Assembly (NCBI RefSeq): GCF_001247745.1
Contig: NZ_LAIR01000002.1
Coordinates: forward strand, 3,658,001 to 3,722,000
From: Luteipulveratus halotolerans
Lineage (GTDB): Bacteria; Actinomycetota; Actinomycetes; Actinomycetales; Dermatophilaceae
Length of the DNA: 64,000 bases
Direction: 5' to 3'
In this document: positions 40,459 through 48,376 of the stretch, one piece after another
Numbering within the stretch: position 1 is the first letter of the stretch
Layout of the letters: each line of letters starts with the position of its first letter
The notes under the pieces: generated by a model
What the model was told of the DNA's origin: nothing
Database searches by the model: none
Seen by the model: only the letters and a program-made list of their open reading frames with translations
Position numbers and translations under genes: made by a program

Positions 40459-41943
40459 TCAGCGCGTGTCGTACGTGCGCAGCCGCCGGGTCGCCGGGCC
40501 TTCGAGGATGTCTCCGCGAGCGTCGAAACGCGACCCGTGCAAGGGGCAGTCCCAGGTGTGCTCCGCGTCGTTCCAGGTCAGCGTGCCGCCGAGGTGGGTG
40601 CAGATGGCGCGTACGGCGCACGACTGACCGTCCGTGGACGCACGCCCGGTCGGGACGCCGTCGGCCCGCCCGACGACACCGCTGCCGTCCGGGACCTCGT
40701 CCGGCAGCGGTCGTAGCTCGGCGTCGAGCGTCGACCGCACCGCAGCCACCGTCACCCCAGCGTTGGTCCGCACGACGTTCAGGGCGGACGACGGTCGCGT
40801 GACACGCCGGTGCAACCGGTCCGCCCACGGCAGCCGGCCGCCCAGGACGTCCGCCGCGATGCTGAGTCCCGCAGCCACGGCGTTGGTCAGGCCCCACTTC
40901 GCGAATCCCGTTGCCACATAGATGTTTCCGTGTCCTCGTGGGAGGCGCCCGACGTACGGCACACCGTCGTGCGAGCGGTAGTCCTGCGCCGACCAGTGGT
41001 GCGTCTCGACGGCCTCGGGGAAGTGCTCGTGCGTCCACGCCCGGAGCCGTTCGACGTGCGCCGCCTCGGACGGCGTACGCCCGACCACGTGCCCGTCGCC
41101 TCCGATGAGCAGCAGGCGCCCGGCCGAACCGGGCGCGTCGCGCACCGAACGCGTCGGGCCGGACGCCGACAGCATCATCAGCTCGGGAGGGGCGGGGTGC
41201 TCGAACGCCAGGGCGTACGACCGCTCCGGCGTGAGCTTGGCGAAGTACAGCCCGCGGTCGAGCACCGGCGTACCGGTGGCGAGCACGACCGTGTCGCAGC
41301 GCAGCGTGCGGCCGTCGCCGTACTGCACCGTCGGCCGCCCGACCTTCGACACCCCGTGCACGCGAGCGCCGGTCACGACCACCCCGCCCTCGGCGCGGAC
41401 GTCGGCGACCAGCTGCTCCAGCAGGTCGAACGGGTCGAGCTGCGCCTGGTCGGCGAGCACGGTGCCGCCGGCGTGCGGGAACGGCACGGGCAGCTCGTCC
41501 TGCCAGCGGACCCCGAGCCCGACCTGCGCCGCGGCGTCGTGCTCGGCCCGCGCACGTTCGCGCCCGCGACCGCTGTCGGGGGCGTAGGTCACGGCGGGTC
41601 GACGCTCCATCGGGACACCGCGGTCCTCGCCGTAGCGCAGCAACCAGTGCAGTCCCTCGCGGTTGGCCTCGACGTAGGCGCGGACGACGTCCTCGGGATG
41701 ACGCGCCAGCAGGCCGGAGAGCGTGGTGCCCTGCAGCACGGACAGCTTGCCCGTCGTGCTGCCGGTGGTCACCGCGCCCACCTCCCGCGCCTCCAGCACG
41801 ACGACGTCGCGGCCGGCGCGGGCGAGCAGCAGCGCACTCATCAGCCCGGTCAGGCCCGCCCCGACGACCACGTCGTCGCAGGAGTCACGGTCGAGGGTGT
41901 CGGAGTCGACCGGCGGCCGGCCGTCGTTCCACAGCGAGGTCAT
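40459..41943 (-). CDS. FAD-dependent oxidoreductase with C-terminal Rieske domain
   Basis: A 494-residue protein. The N-terminal DAO-type FAD domain (VVVGAGLTGLMSALLLARAG, TTGSTTGKLSVLQG, VATGFAKWGLTNAVAAGLSI) is followed from about 425 by a Rieske [2Fe-2S] domain with CTHLGG and CPLHGSRFD ligands. This architecture (glycine-oxidase-like plus Rieske) is common in actinobacteria and Bacilli; the substrate is not known. It starts 22 bp after the CocE hydrolase gene and is probably co-transcribed with it. Confidence 0.87.
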   Translation of the reverse strand: MTSLWNDGRPPVDSDTLDRDSCDDVVVGAGLTGLMSALLLARAGRDVVVLEAREVGAVTTGSTTGKLSVLQGTTLSGLLARHPEDVVRAYVEANREGLHWLLRYGEDRGVPMERRPAVTYAPDSGRGRERARAEHDAAAQVGLGVRWQDELPVPFPHAGGTVLADQAQLDPFDLLEQLVADVRAEGGVVVTGARVHGVSKVGRPTVQYGDGRTLRCDTVVLATGTPVLDRGLYFAKLTPERSYALAFEHPAPPELMMLSASGPTRSVRDAPGSAGRLLLIGGDGHVVGRTPSEAAHVERLRAWTHEHFPEAVETHHWSAQDYRSHDGVPYVGRLPRGHGNIYVATGFAKWGLTNAVAAGLSIAADVLGGRLPWADRLHRRVTRPSSALNVVRTNAGVTVAAVRSTLDAELRPLPDEVPDGSGVVGRADGVPTGRASTDGQSCAVRAICTHLGGTLTWNDAEHTWDCPLHGSRFDARGDILEGPATRRLRTYDTR

Positions 41944-41965
41944 CGTGCTCTCCGTTCTCGGGTGG

Positions 41966-44002
41966 TCACACCAGGTCGCGCGGGACGGTGCTGCGCCAGC
42001 TCTGCGCGTGCACGCGTCGGTGACCGCGCTCGTCGTCGAGCTCGTACGCGTCGACGTCCGCGGTGATCACGAAGTCGGCCTCGGTGCAGGTGAGCACCGT
42101 GCGGGTCGTCACCTCGGTGCGCCAGTCGCCGCGCTCGAGCCGGCGTACGGTCTCGGTCTCGCCCCGCACGGAGGTGACGTCCTCCCAGCGGAACGTGTAC
42201 CACTCGGTCGTCGACCGGCGTACGAGCGTGCCGGTCTCGTCGATCCGGAAGGCGCCCTGGTCGTTGACGATCTCCAGCGTCGACACGTCGGTGGCGAGAT
42301 CGCGCGTCACGCGCCAGTCGTGGGTGCTCGGCGCGAGGTCGGTCACCGCCGACTCGGGCGCCGTGACCGGGTCGTCGAACGTCCGCAGCTTCTCGTCCGT
42401 ACGGCGCGGCGTGCGCACGGGCAGCCGCAGCGCGCTCGACGCGAGGTGCACGGTGACCGTCGCGGGTTGCGGCGCGGGCCACACCAGCGGCCAGTACGAC
42501 GTCGACACCGACAGGCGGATGCGGTGCCCGGGCGGGAAGGCGTGAGCCATGCCGTTGAGCGGCAGCTCGACCTGGTAGCGCTCCCCCGGCTGCAGCGGTC
42601 GCGGGTCGTCGCTGGAGTCGCGGTGCGTCAGGTTGAGCACGCCGTACGTCACCCGCGTCGCCTCCCCGCCGACGGCGACGTCCGACAGCCGCGCCACGAG
42701 CTGGGCGACCGGCTGATCGGCCGACACCTCCACGTCGAGCACCGGTCGGCCGAACACCTCGGTGCGGGCGTCCAGCGGTTCCGACTCCCACACGAGCGCT
42801 CCGCCGTCCTCCTCGCGCTGGTCGTACGGCAGGTCGGGCACGGCGGCGTACGACGCCCACTTGCCGGCGAACATGCCGACGCTCAGCGGCGAGCACACGG
42901 CCAGGTCGTGGGCACGCTCGGAGGCGGGTGCGTCGTCGACGAGTGCCGTGCGCGTCAGCTGCAGCGGCCGTTCGTCGATGTGCCGGGAGGGCCACTGGTC
43001 CTCGGCGACCCAGCGACCCGGCCGGTCCTCGTACGCCGCCCGCGGTGGCACGCTCTCCTGCATCCACGCCCGCAGCATCGGCTCGTCCATCAGGCCGGTG
43101 TCGCGTCCCTTGAGCCAGTGGTCCCACCAGCGCACGAGCTCCTGGAGGAACCCGATCGCCGGGCCGGGCACACCCAGGTGCGGGTACTTGTGACCCCACG
43201 GACCGATGAGGCCCTTGCGCGGCACCTGCAGATGCTCCATCAGCCGGAAGATCGCGTTGGTGTAGCCGTCCGCCCAGCCGCCGACCGCCATGACCGGGCA
43301 CTGGACGGCGCCGTAGTCCTCGGCGACCGACGCCGGCCGCCAGTAGTCGTCGCGGCGCTGGTGGGACAGCCACGTCTCCAGCCACAGCCCGCTGCCGCGC
43401 AGCCGCTCCTGCCACATCTCGCGCCACCGGTCGCCGACCACCTCCGGGTCGGGCGGCAGGCTGTTGAACGCGAGCATCACGGTCGCCTCGGACAGGTTGT
43501 CACCGAGCAGGCAGCCGCCCATGTAGTGCATGTTGTCGACGTAGAGGTCCTCGGTCGCCGACGCACTCATGACCGCCTTGAGCGCCGGTGGCTGGCGCGC
43601 CGCGACCTGCAGGCTGTTGAAGCCACCCCAGGAGATGCCCATCATCCCGACGTTGCCGTCGCACCACGGCTGGTCGGCGAGCCAGGCGATGACGTCCTCG
43701 GCGTCCTGCAGCTCCTGCTCGCGGTACTCGTCGACCAGGACGCCGTCGGAGTCGCCGCTGCCGCGCAGGTCGACGCGGACGCACACGTACCCGTGGGCCG
43801 CGAGGTAGGGATGGTTGAGCTCGTCCCGTCCTCGGGTGAGGTCACGCTTGCGATAGGGGATGTACTCCAGGACCGCCGGTACGGGCTCGGCCAGGTCACG
43901 TGGCAGCCACATCCGCGCAGCCACCTGCTCGCCGTCCCGCAGCGGTACGAAGACGTTCTCGACCGTCTTCACCTCGGCGTCCACATCGACCTGGGTCGTC
44001 AT
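41966..44002 (-). CDS. CocE/NonD-family serine hydrolase (X-Pro dipeptidyl-peptidase type)
   Basis: A 678-residue alpha/beta hydrolase: VEYIPYRKRD-type entry (VLEYIPYRKRDLTRGRDELN), VRVDLRGSGDSDGVL, nucleophile elbow GISWGGFN, WWDHWLKG, and a C-terminal jelly-roll domain (HRIRLSVSTSYWPLVWPAPQ). Such enzymes hydrolyse esters or cleave after proline; the physiological substrate is unknown. ATG 44002 begins 15 bp after the ATP-grasp stop. The gene belongs to an operon of a small acidic protein, an ATP-grasp ligase, this hydrolase and the Rieske oxidoreductase. Confidence 0.88.
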   Translation of the reverse strand: MTTQVDVDAEVKTVENVFVPLRDGEQVAARMWLPRDLAEPVPAVLEYIPYRKRDLTRGRDELNHPYLAAHGYVCVRVDLRGSGDSDGVLVDEYREQELQDAEDVIAWLADQPWCDGNVGMMGISWGGFNSLQVAARQPPALKAVMSASATEDLYVDNMHYMGGCLLGDNLSEATVMLAFNSLPPDPEVVGDRWREMWQERLRGSGLWLETWLSHQRRDDYWRPASVAEDYGAVQCPVMAVGGWADGYTNAIFRLMEHLQVPRKGLIGPWGHKYPHLGVPGPAIGFLQELVRWWDHWLKGRDTGLMDEPMLRAWMQESVPPRAAYEDRPGRWVAEDQWPSRHIDERPLQLTRTALVDDAPASERAHDLAVCSPLSVGMFAGKWASYAAVPDLPYDQREEDGGALVWESEPLDARTEVFGRPVLDVEVSADQPVAQLVARLSDVAVGGEATRVTYGVLNLTHRDSSDDPRPLQPGERYQVELPLNGMAHAFPPGHRIRLSVSTSYWPLVWPAPQPATVTVHLASSALRLPVRTPRRTDEKLRTFDDPVTAPESAVTDLAPSTHDWRVTRDLATDVSTLEIVNDQGAFRIDETGTLVRRSTTEWYTFRWEDVTSVRGETETVRRLERGDWRTEVTTRTVLTCTEADFVITADVDAYELDDERGHRRVHAQSWRSTVPRDLV

Positions 44003-44017
44003 GAATTCCTTTCGTGC

Positions 44018-45307
44018 TCAACGGTTCTCGAGATCGAAGGTCAGCATCCGCTCGATCTGGTCCAGACGGGACGCGAGCGCGTCGCGCGACGCGTCACCGG
44101 CGTACACCGTGGCGAGGACGTAGCGGTAGGAGTCCTGGTGAGGCAGGTCGGACAGTCGGTCGCCGGGCTGCACCTTGACGGCGACCTCCGTGCCGGGGAA
44201 GCGGTCGGCGATGCGTTCGAGGTCGCGCTCGTCCGGCACGCGGCGTACGACGGCGTCCTCGTCGTGGACGACCATGTGCTGGGCCGCGACCGCGAACCGC
44301 CCCTCGCGGTGCGGCATCCGCGGACGCTTGCCGAGCGCGACGTCGAGGGCGACCTGGTGGTTGGAGCGCCCGTCGACCTTCGCGAACAGGTCGCTGTGCG
44401 ACTGCGAGATGCGGGTGTTGACCTCGATCATCCGCAGCGTGTCGGTGCTCTCGTCCCACATGTACTCCGCGTTGAAGCACGCGTCGTCGTAGCCGATGTG
44501 CCGCAGCAGCCGCTCGGTCGTGTCGATGCAGCGCTGCTGGACCTCCTGCGGCACGGTGGCCGCCGGGTAGTCCAGCTCGCGGATGCTCAGCCCGTCGCTG
44601 TCCTTGCGCATGTCGAAGACGCCGTGGACGGCGTAGTGCCCGCCCGACATGCTGCCCTCGGGGGCGACCTGGATGCCTTCGACGACCTCCTCCGCGAGAC
44701 AGGTGCTGCCGCCCGCGTCGCCCAGCTCCTGCGGGAGGTCGACCCGACGCAGCACCTGGTCGAACGCGTCGCCGACACCGGTGATCTCGGCACGGATCTG
44801 CTCGACCGCGGCATCGAGGTCGTGGGCGTCGGTCACCTTGAACCCGAGGTTGGACGAGTGCGCCTTGATCGGCTTCACCCAGAACGGGAAGTCCAGGTCG
44901 ATGTGGTCCAGCGGCCGATCCGCGAACGGGTCGAACGCGGTGAACGCCGGCACCACCTCGGGGACTGCGGCCCGTTGCTCCAGGCGGCTCCAGTACTTGT
45001 GCTCGCACCGCAGGACGCTCGTGAGCGACGGCGCCGGCAGGCCCCGCTCGGCGGCGAGCATCGGCCCGAGCACCGAGGTCGGGAAGTCCCAGTGGGTCAG
45101 GATCGCGTCGACCGGGCCGTCGAACTCCGCGAGCTGGGCGCGGGCCTGGTCCAGCAGCGCGTCGAAGTCGTACGCCGAGTCACTCACTAGGGCGTCGTAG
45201 TCGAGCAGTCCGTGGAAGGTGACGTCGTCGTCGCGGACCGTCGACAGCTCACCCTCGTGCAGGTCGGTGAGGCCGAGGACGAAGACGTGGCGCTGTCGTA
45301 CGGTCAC
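44018..45307 (-). CDS. ATP-grasp ligase-like protein
   Basis: A 429-residue ATP-grasp enzyme. After an N-terminal domain (AILTHWDFPTSVLGPMLAAE) come PFWVKPIKAHSSNLGFKV (nucleotide-binding lysine and loop), the long central domain with CLAEEVVEG, and NAEYMWDESTDTLRMIEVNT, RISQSH (metal-binding Glu/Asn). The order resembles amino-acid or dipeptide ligases and biotin-carboxylase-like ATP-grasps that join a carboxylate to an amine. GTG 45307 overlaps the stop of a 56-residue acidic protein (GTGA). Substrates unknown. Confidence 0.82.
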   Translation of the reverse strand: MTVRQRHVFVLGLTDLHEGELSTVRDDDVTFHGLLDYDALVSDSAYDFDALLDQARAQLAEFDGPVDAILTHWDFPTSVLGPMLAAERGLPAPSLTSVLRCEHKYWSRLEQRAAVPEVVPAFTAFDPFADRPLDHIDLDFPFWVKPIKAHSSNLGFKVTDAHDLDAAVEQIRAEITGVGDAFDQVLRRVDLPQELGDAGGSTCLAEEVVEGIQVAPEGSMSGGHYAVHGVFDMRKDSDGLSIRELDYPAATVPQEVQQRCIDTTERLLRHIGYDDACFNAEYMWDESTDTLRMIEVNTRISQSHSDLFAKVDGRSNHQVALDVALGKRPRMPHREGRFAVAAQHMVVHDEDAVVRRVPDERDLERIADRFPGTEVAVKVQPGDRLSDLPHQDSYRYVLATVYAGDASRDALASRLDQIERMLTFDLENR

Positions 45308-45474
45308 ACGTCGTCCTCGGTGTCGACCGCCTCGCCGTGGGCGTCGGGCGGGCCTTGCGACTCCTGGCGCGCATCGCGCTGAGGCGGGATGCCCTCGGCC
45401 GTCTGCAGACCCTTCTCGTCCTCGCGCTCGCGCAGGTTGCTCGTCTCGGAGATCTGTCCGTCGTCGTCGGTCAT
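45304..45474 (-). CDS. Small acidic protein, 56 residues, coupled to the ATP-grasp gene
   Basis: Starts at ATG 45474 and reads MTDDDGQISETSNLREREDE, KGLQTAEGIPPQRDARQESQ, GPPDAHGEAVDTEDDV. It is rich in Asp/Glu/Gln with no Cys or hydrophobic segment, so probably disordered. Its start is 9 nt from a stress-sigma -10 box, and its stop overlaps the ATP-grasp start. It could be a general-stress peptide or a substrate of the ligase; nothing in the sequence decides this. Confidence 0.65.
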   Translation of the reverse strand: MTDDDGQISETSNLREREDEKGLQTAEGIPPQRDARQESQGPPDAHGEAVDTEDDV

Positions 45475-45483
45475 ACCGGTCTG

Positions 45484-45508
45484 CTACCCGTTCGCGAGGA
45501 GGTGACAC
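45484..45508 (-). promoter_or_regulatory. SigB/SigF-type promoter, leaderless geometry
   Basis: Minus strand: GTGT, 15 nt, GGGTAG, 9 nt before ATG 45474. It would drive the acidic protein/ATP-grasp/CocE/Rieske operon. Confidence 0.7.
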
Positions 45509-45517
45509 CTCGGTGGG

Positions 45518-45832
45518 TCAGCCGCCTCCGGCCACGTCGGCGTCGTCGTCGACGCCGACGTGGTCATCGACGCCGCGGTCGTCACGCAGCGGGTCCGCGA
45601 GGGCCCGGTCGACAGCAGGGTCGCCGTGGCCGTCGTCGCGGTGGGCGTCGTCGTCGCGGTGGGCGTCGTCGGCCTCCTCGGGGATGCCGCCGCTCGCGAC
45701 GTCGTTGCGGTTGCCTCCGGTGCCGTCCTCGGTGTGCGACGCGGGGCCGCCGTCGGTGTCGTCGACGCCGCTGGTGCTCCCGGGCGCGGTGGTCTGCTCG
45801 CCTGTCTGCTCGTGGTCAGCGTGGTTGGTCAT
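45518..45832 (-). CDS. Acidic Asp/Gly/His-rich hypothetical protein
   Basis: A 104-residue low-complexity protein: MTNHADHEQTGEQTTAPGST, SGVDDTDGGPASHTEDGTGG, then repeats of DDAHRDD and DDRGVDDHVGVDDDADVAGG. It is strongly acidic and histidine-containing, which might permit metal binding, but no family is known. ATG 45832 follows GAACGAGGTGACGGC. It lies between dps and the ATP-grasp operon. The DNA contains an 18-nt tandem repeat at 45631-45666. Confidence 0.6.
   Translation of the reverse strand: MTNHADHEQTGEQTTAPGSTSGVDDTDGGPASHTEDGTGGNRNDVASGGIPEEADDAHRDDDAHRDDGHGDPAVDRALADPLRDDRGVDDHVGVDDDADVAGGG
45631..45666. repeat. Tandem 18-nt repeat inside the acidic protein gene
   Basis: Two identical copies of CGTCGTCGCGGTGGGCGT, followed by a partial third. 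It encodes the DDAHRD repeats on the minus strand. Confidence 0.8.
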
Positions 45833-45872
45833 GCCGTCACCTCGTTCGGATCGTGGTGGTACGAAAGGGTTT

Positions 45873-46415
45873 TCAGCGCCTCGCAGTGCGTGCGCCCTCC
45901 GTCTCGCTCGCCGCCGAGGCGGTCGCGAGCTCACCGGAGGCGTCCTCGAGATGGGCGCGCACGAACCAGTGGAACTGCTCCAGCGCCTGCGCCTGCCCGA
46001 TGAGCATGTCCTGCGTGACGGGGTCGGGCTTCTCGGTGTCCGCGATGGCCGTGCGGTGCGCCTCGATGAGCCCTGCGTAGACGATGTCCAGCGCGCCGAG
46101 GTGGTCGATCGCGTCGGCCCGGCCGATGGCGTAGTCGTCCCAAGCCCGTTGCTCGACCAGAGCGCCCGGCGTGCCCTGCGGTGACCCGCCGAGCGTCGCG
46201 ATGCGTTCGGCCGTCACGTCGACCATGCCCCGCACGGCGTCGACCTGCGGGTCGAGCATCGTGTGCACGGCGATGAAGTGCGGGCCCACCACGTTCCAGT
46301 GGACGTGCTTGAGCGTGAGCGCCAGGTCGTTGAGGGCGTTGAGACGCTCCTGCAGGATCGCGATGACGCGCTGGGCTTCGCCTCGGTCCATGCCGGGGAC
46401 GGTGTACGCGGACAT
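45873..46415 (-). CDS. dps: Dps-family ferritin-like DNA-protection protein
   Basis: A 180-residue four-helix protein. The inter-subunit ferroxidase site is present in LKHVHWNVVGPHFIAVHTML (His), then DPQVDAVRGMVDVTAERIAT (Asp, Glu). Dps forms dodecamers that oxidise and store iron and shield DNA from peroxide. ATG 46415 is followed by MSAYTVPGMDRGEAQ; the upstream ribosome site is GAAGGAGGCCCGAC. A GTTT...GGGTGG sequence upstream has too short a spacer to be called a stress-sigma promoter. Confidence 0.92.
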   Translation of the reverse strand: MSAYTVPGMDRGEAQRVIAILQERLNALNDLALTLKHVHWNVVGPHFIAVHTMLDPQVDAVRGMVDVTAERIATLGGSPQGTPGALVEQRAWDDYAIGRADAIDHLGALDIVYAGLIEAHRTAIADTEKPDPVTQDMLIGQAQALEQFHWFVRAHLEDASGELATASAASETEGARTARR

Positions 46416-46490
46416 GTCGGGCCTCCTTCGAGTCGGCTGCTGCGCTCTCCCTTCCCACCCGCGCTCGTGCTGAAACGTGCGTCGGTCCAT

Positions 46491-46515
46491 GCATGAGGTC
46501 TGCGCTGCCGGGTAG
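46491..46515 (+). promoter_or_regulatory. SigB/SigF-type promoter, leaderless geometry
   Basis: GCAT, 15 nt, GGGTAG, 9 nt before ATG 46525, supporting that start over GTG 46519. Confidence 0.6.
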
Positions 46516-46524
46516 TCGGTGGGC

Positions 46525-47493
46525 ATGAGGCTTCCCACGCCCCGCGGTCCGGTGAGCGAGCACGTCGTCCGGTGCCTCACCGGCCACGTGAGCTCCGGCG
46601 GTCCGGCGGTCCCTGACGACGTGCTCGCGTCCGATGACGCGCAGGTGGCGCTCTGGATGCTGTACGAGCTGCACTACCGCGGCTTCGACAGCGTCGACCC
46701 GGACCTGGAGTGGGACCCGGCCGTGCTGACCCGGCGCCTCGCCCTGGAGCGTCCGGTCGAGGCAGCGCTGCGAGAAGCGGTGCGTCCCCGGGTCGAGACG
46801 GTCGCGGACCGCGCTGACGTCATCGAGGCGATCGACACCCTCGTGACGTCCGACGACGGTCCGTCGGTGGCCAACCATCTGCACCGCACCGCGACCCGGG
46901 ACGAGCTGTGCGCGTACCTGCGCGAGCGCAGTATCTATCACCTCAAGGAGTCCGACCCGCACTCGTTCGTCCTGCCGCGCATCGACGGAGCCGCCAAGGT
47001 GGGGCTCGCCGAGCTGCAGTACGACGAGTACGGCGCCGGCCGCGCCGCGGGCCTGCACTCGACGTTGTTCGGTGATGCGCTGGAGGCGGCCGGGCTCGAC
47101 CGCACCTACGGCGCCTACATCGACGAGTGCTCGGCGCAGACCCTGGCGGTCAACAACGCGATGTCGCTCTTCGGGCTGCACCGGCGGCTGCGCGGCGCGG
47201 CGATGGGCCACCTGGCGGCGTTCGAGGCGACGAGCTCGCTCCCGTCACGGCGGATCGCCCAGGGCGTACGCCGGCTGGGTCTGCCCGAGGTCGTCGCGCA
47301 CTACTACGACGAGCACGTCGAGGCCGACGCCGTGCACGAGCAGCTCGCGGCGCGGACGATCTGCGGGTCACTCGTCGCCGACGACCCCGGCCTGCGTGAT
47401 GACGTCCTGCTGGGAGTCGCGACCTGCCTCGAGCTCGACACGCGTGCGGCCCGGGCCCACCTCGACGCCTGGGTCCTGCAGGAGGCGCAGTGA
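46525..47493 (+). CDS. Heme-oxygenase-like iron-containing redox enzyme
   Basis: A 322-residue all-helical protein of the HO-like di-iron superfamily (iron-containing redox enzyme). Possible metal ligands are in ALWMLYELHYRGFDS (ExxH), GLAELQYDEYGAGRAAGLHS (E, ExxxxxxxH) and VVAHYYDEHVEADAVHEQLA (H, DE/H). Related proteins oxidise diverse metabolites or act as oxygen-dependent enzymes; the substrate is unknown. First gene of a coupled three-gene operon with a CDGSH protein and a HhH endonuclease. The start is fixed by the promoter 9 nt upstream. Confidence 0.78.
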   Translation: MRLPTPRGPVSEHVVRCLTGHVSSGGPAVPDDVLASDDAQVALWMLYELHYRGFDSVDPDLEWDPAVLTRRLALERPVEAALREAVRPRVETVADRADVIEAIDTLVTSDDGPSVANHLHRTATRDELCAYLRERSIYHLKESDPHSFVLPRIDGAAKVGLAELQYDEYGAGRAAGLHSTLFGDALEAAGLDRTYGAYIDECSAQTLAVNNAMSLFGLHRRLRGAAMGHLAAFEATSSLPSRRIAQGVRRLGLPEVVAHYYDEHVEADAVHEQLAARTICGSLVADDPGLRDDVLLGVATCLELDTRAARAHLDAWVLQEAQ

Positions 47494-47714
47494 GCGGGCG
47501 GGGTCAGGTCAGCGTCGAGCAGTGCCCCGACGGGCCGTTGCTCGTGCGGGGCGCCGACACGGTGCGCGACGCGGCAGGCGAGGAGCACGTCGTACGCCGA
47601 CCGGTCGTCGCGGTCTGCGTGTGCGGCTGCTCGGCGCGGGCTCCGTGGTGCGACGGGACCCACAAGGTGCGCCGCGTCCGCCGCGCAGAGGCGCAGCTGG
47701 AGGCAGACGGATGA
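47490..47714 (+). CDS. CDGSH iron-sulfur domain protein
   Basis: A 74-residue protein with the CDGSH [2Fe-2S] motif CVCGCSARAPWCDGTH: three Cys and one His ligand (the first Cys is in CVCGCS, the last pair in CDGTH). Such proteins are redox-labile and often serve as electron or cluster donors. GTG 47490 overlaps the stop of the HO-like gene (GTGA), suggesting that it is the electron partner of that di-iron enzyme. The C-terminus is basic then acidic (HKVRRVRRAEAQLEADG). Confidence 0.88.
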   Translation: MSGRGQVSVEQCPDGPLLVRGADTVRDAAGEEHVVRRPVVAVCVCGCSARAPWCDGTHKVRRVRRAEAQLEADG

Positions 47715-48328
47715 GCGACCACCACGAGACCGTGCGCTCGGTGCTGGAGCGCTACGGCGCGACGTACGCCGAGGAGGCTCGAATTCCGTTGAAGGACAAG
47801 CCTGCTCCGCTCTTCCAGCTGCTCGTGCTCGCCATGCTGTTCGCTGCGCCGATCCCGGCGGCGACCGCCGTCGCTGCCGCGCGCGAGCTGTTCGACGCGG
47901 GCTGGCGTACGCCGCAAGGCCTGCTCGACTCCACCTGGCAGCAGCGCGTCGACGCACTCGGGCGCGGCGGCTACCGACGCTACGACGAGAGCACCGCCCG
48001 TCACCTCTCCGAGATGGCTGAGCTGCTGCAGGACCGGTACGACGGCGACCTGCGCCGCCTGCGCGACGAGGCGGGCGGTGACGCCGACCGGATCCAGGAC
48101 CTGCTGCAGGAGTTCCCCCGGATCGGCGCGACGGGCGCAGCGATCTTCTGCCGTGAGGCGCAGGCGGTCTGGCCGACCCTGCGCCCGTTCGTCGACGACC
48201 GCGCGCGGGCCGGAGCCAGAGCGGCCGGGTTGCCGTCAGCGCGCGACGCCCTCGCACGCCTGGTGCCGTCGGACGACCTGGCCCGCCTGACCGCCGCGCT
48301 GGTGCGGCTCGACCTGGACGACCGCTGA
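47711..48328 (+). CDS. Endonuclease III-like HhH protein
   Basis: A 205-residue helical protein related to the HhH-GPD DNA glycosylase fold: LFQLLVLAMLFAAPIPAATA (helix pair at the position of the Nth substrate-entry region), DRIQDLLQEFPRIGATGAAI (hairpin, IGxTGA), and PFVDDRARAGARAAGLPSAR. The catalytic Lys and C-terminal iron-sulfur cysteines of Nth are not evident, so base-excision activity is uncertain. ATG 47711 overlaps the CDGSH stop (ATGA). Last gene of the operon. Confidence 0.72.
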   Translation: MSDHHETVRSVLERYGATYAEEARIPLKDKPAPLFQLLVLAMLFAAPIPAATAVAAARELFDAGWRTPQGLLDSTWQQRVDALGRGGYRRYDESTARHLSEMAELLQDRYDGDLRRLRDEAGGDADRIQDLLQEFPRIGATGAAIFCREAQAVWPTLRPFVDDRARAGARAAGLPSARDALARLVPSDDLARLTAALVRLDLDDR

Positions 48329-48341
48329 TCCCGGCGAGCAC

Positions 48342-48367
48342 GTGTCAGTGACCGGACCCCGGGGTAG
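48342..48367 (+). promoter_or_regulatory. SigB/SigF-type promoter, leaderless geometry
   Basis: GTGT, 16 nt, GGGTAG, 9 nt before ATG 48377 of the PfpI gene. Confidence 0.7.
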
Positions 48368-48376
48368 GCGGGGGTC

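Noticed and set aside
41723..45190. Open frame of 1155 codons on the plus strand
   Set aside because: It is antisense to the CocE, ATP-grasp and Rieske genes, has Arg/His/Val-rich composition without domains, and arises from GC-rich codon bias.
46455..46476. GTTT...GGGTGG upstream of dps as a stress-sigma promoter
   Set aside because: Spacer is only 12 nt and the -10 is GGGTGG; outside the pattern followed by the accepted sites.
46519..46524. GTG 46519 as start of the heme-oxygenase-like gene
   Set aside because: Only 3 nt from the -10 box; ATG 46525 has the 9-nt spacing seen at seven other genes.
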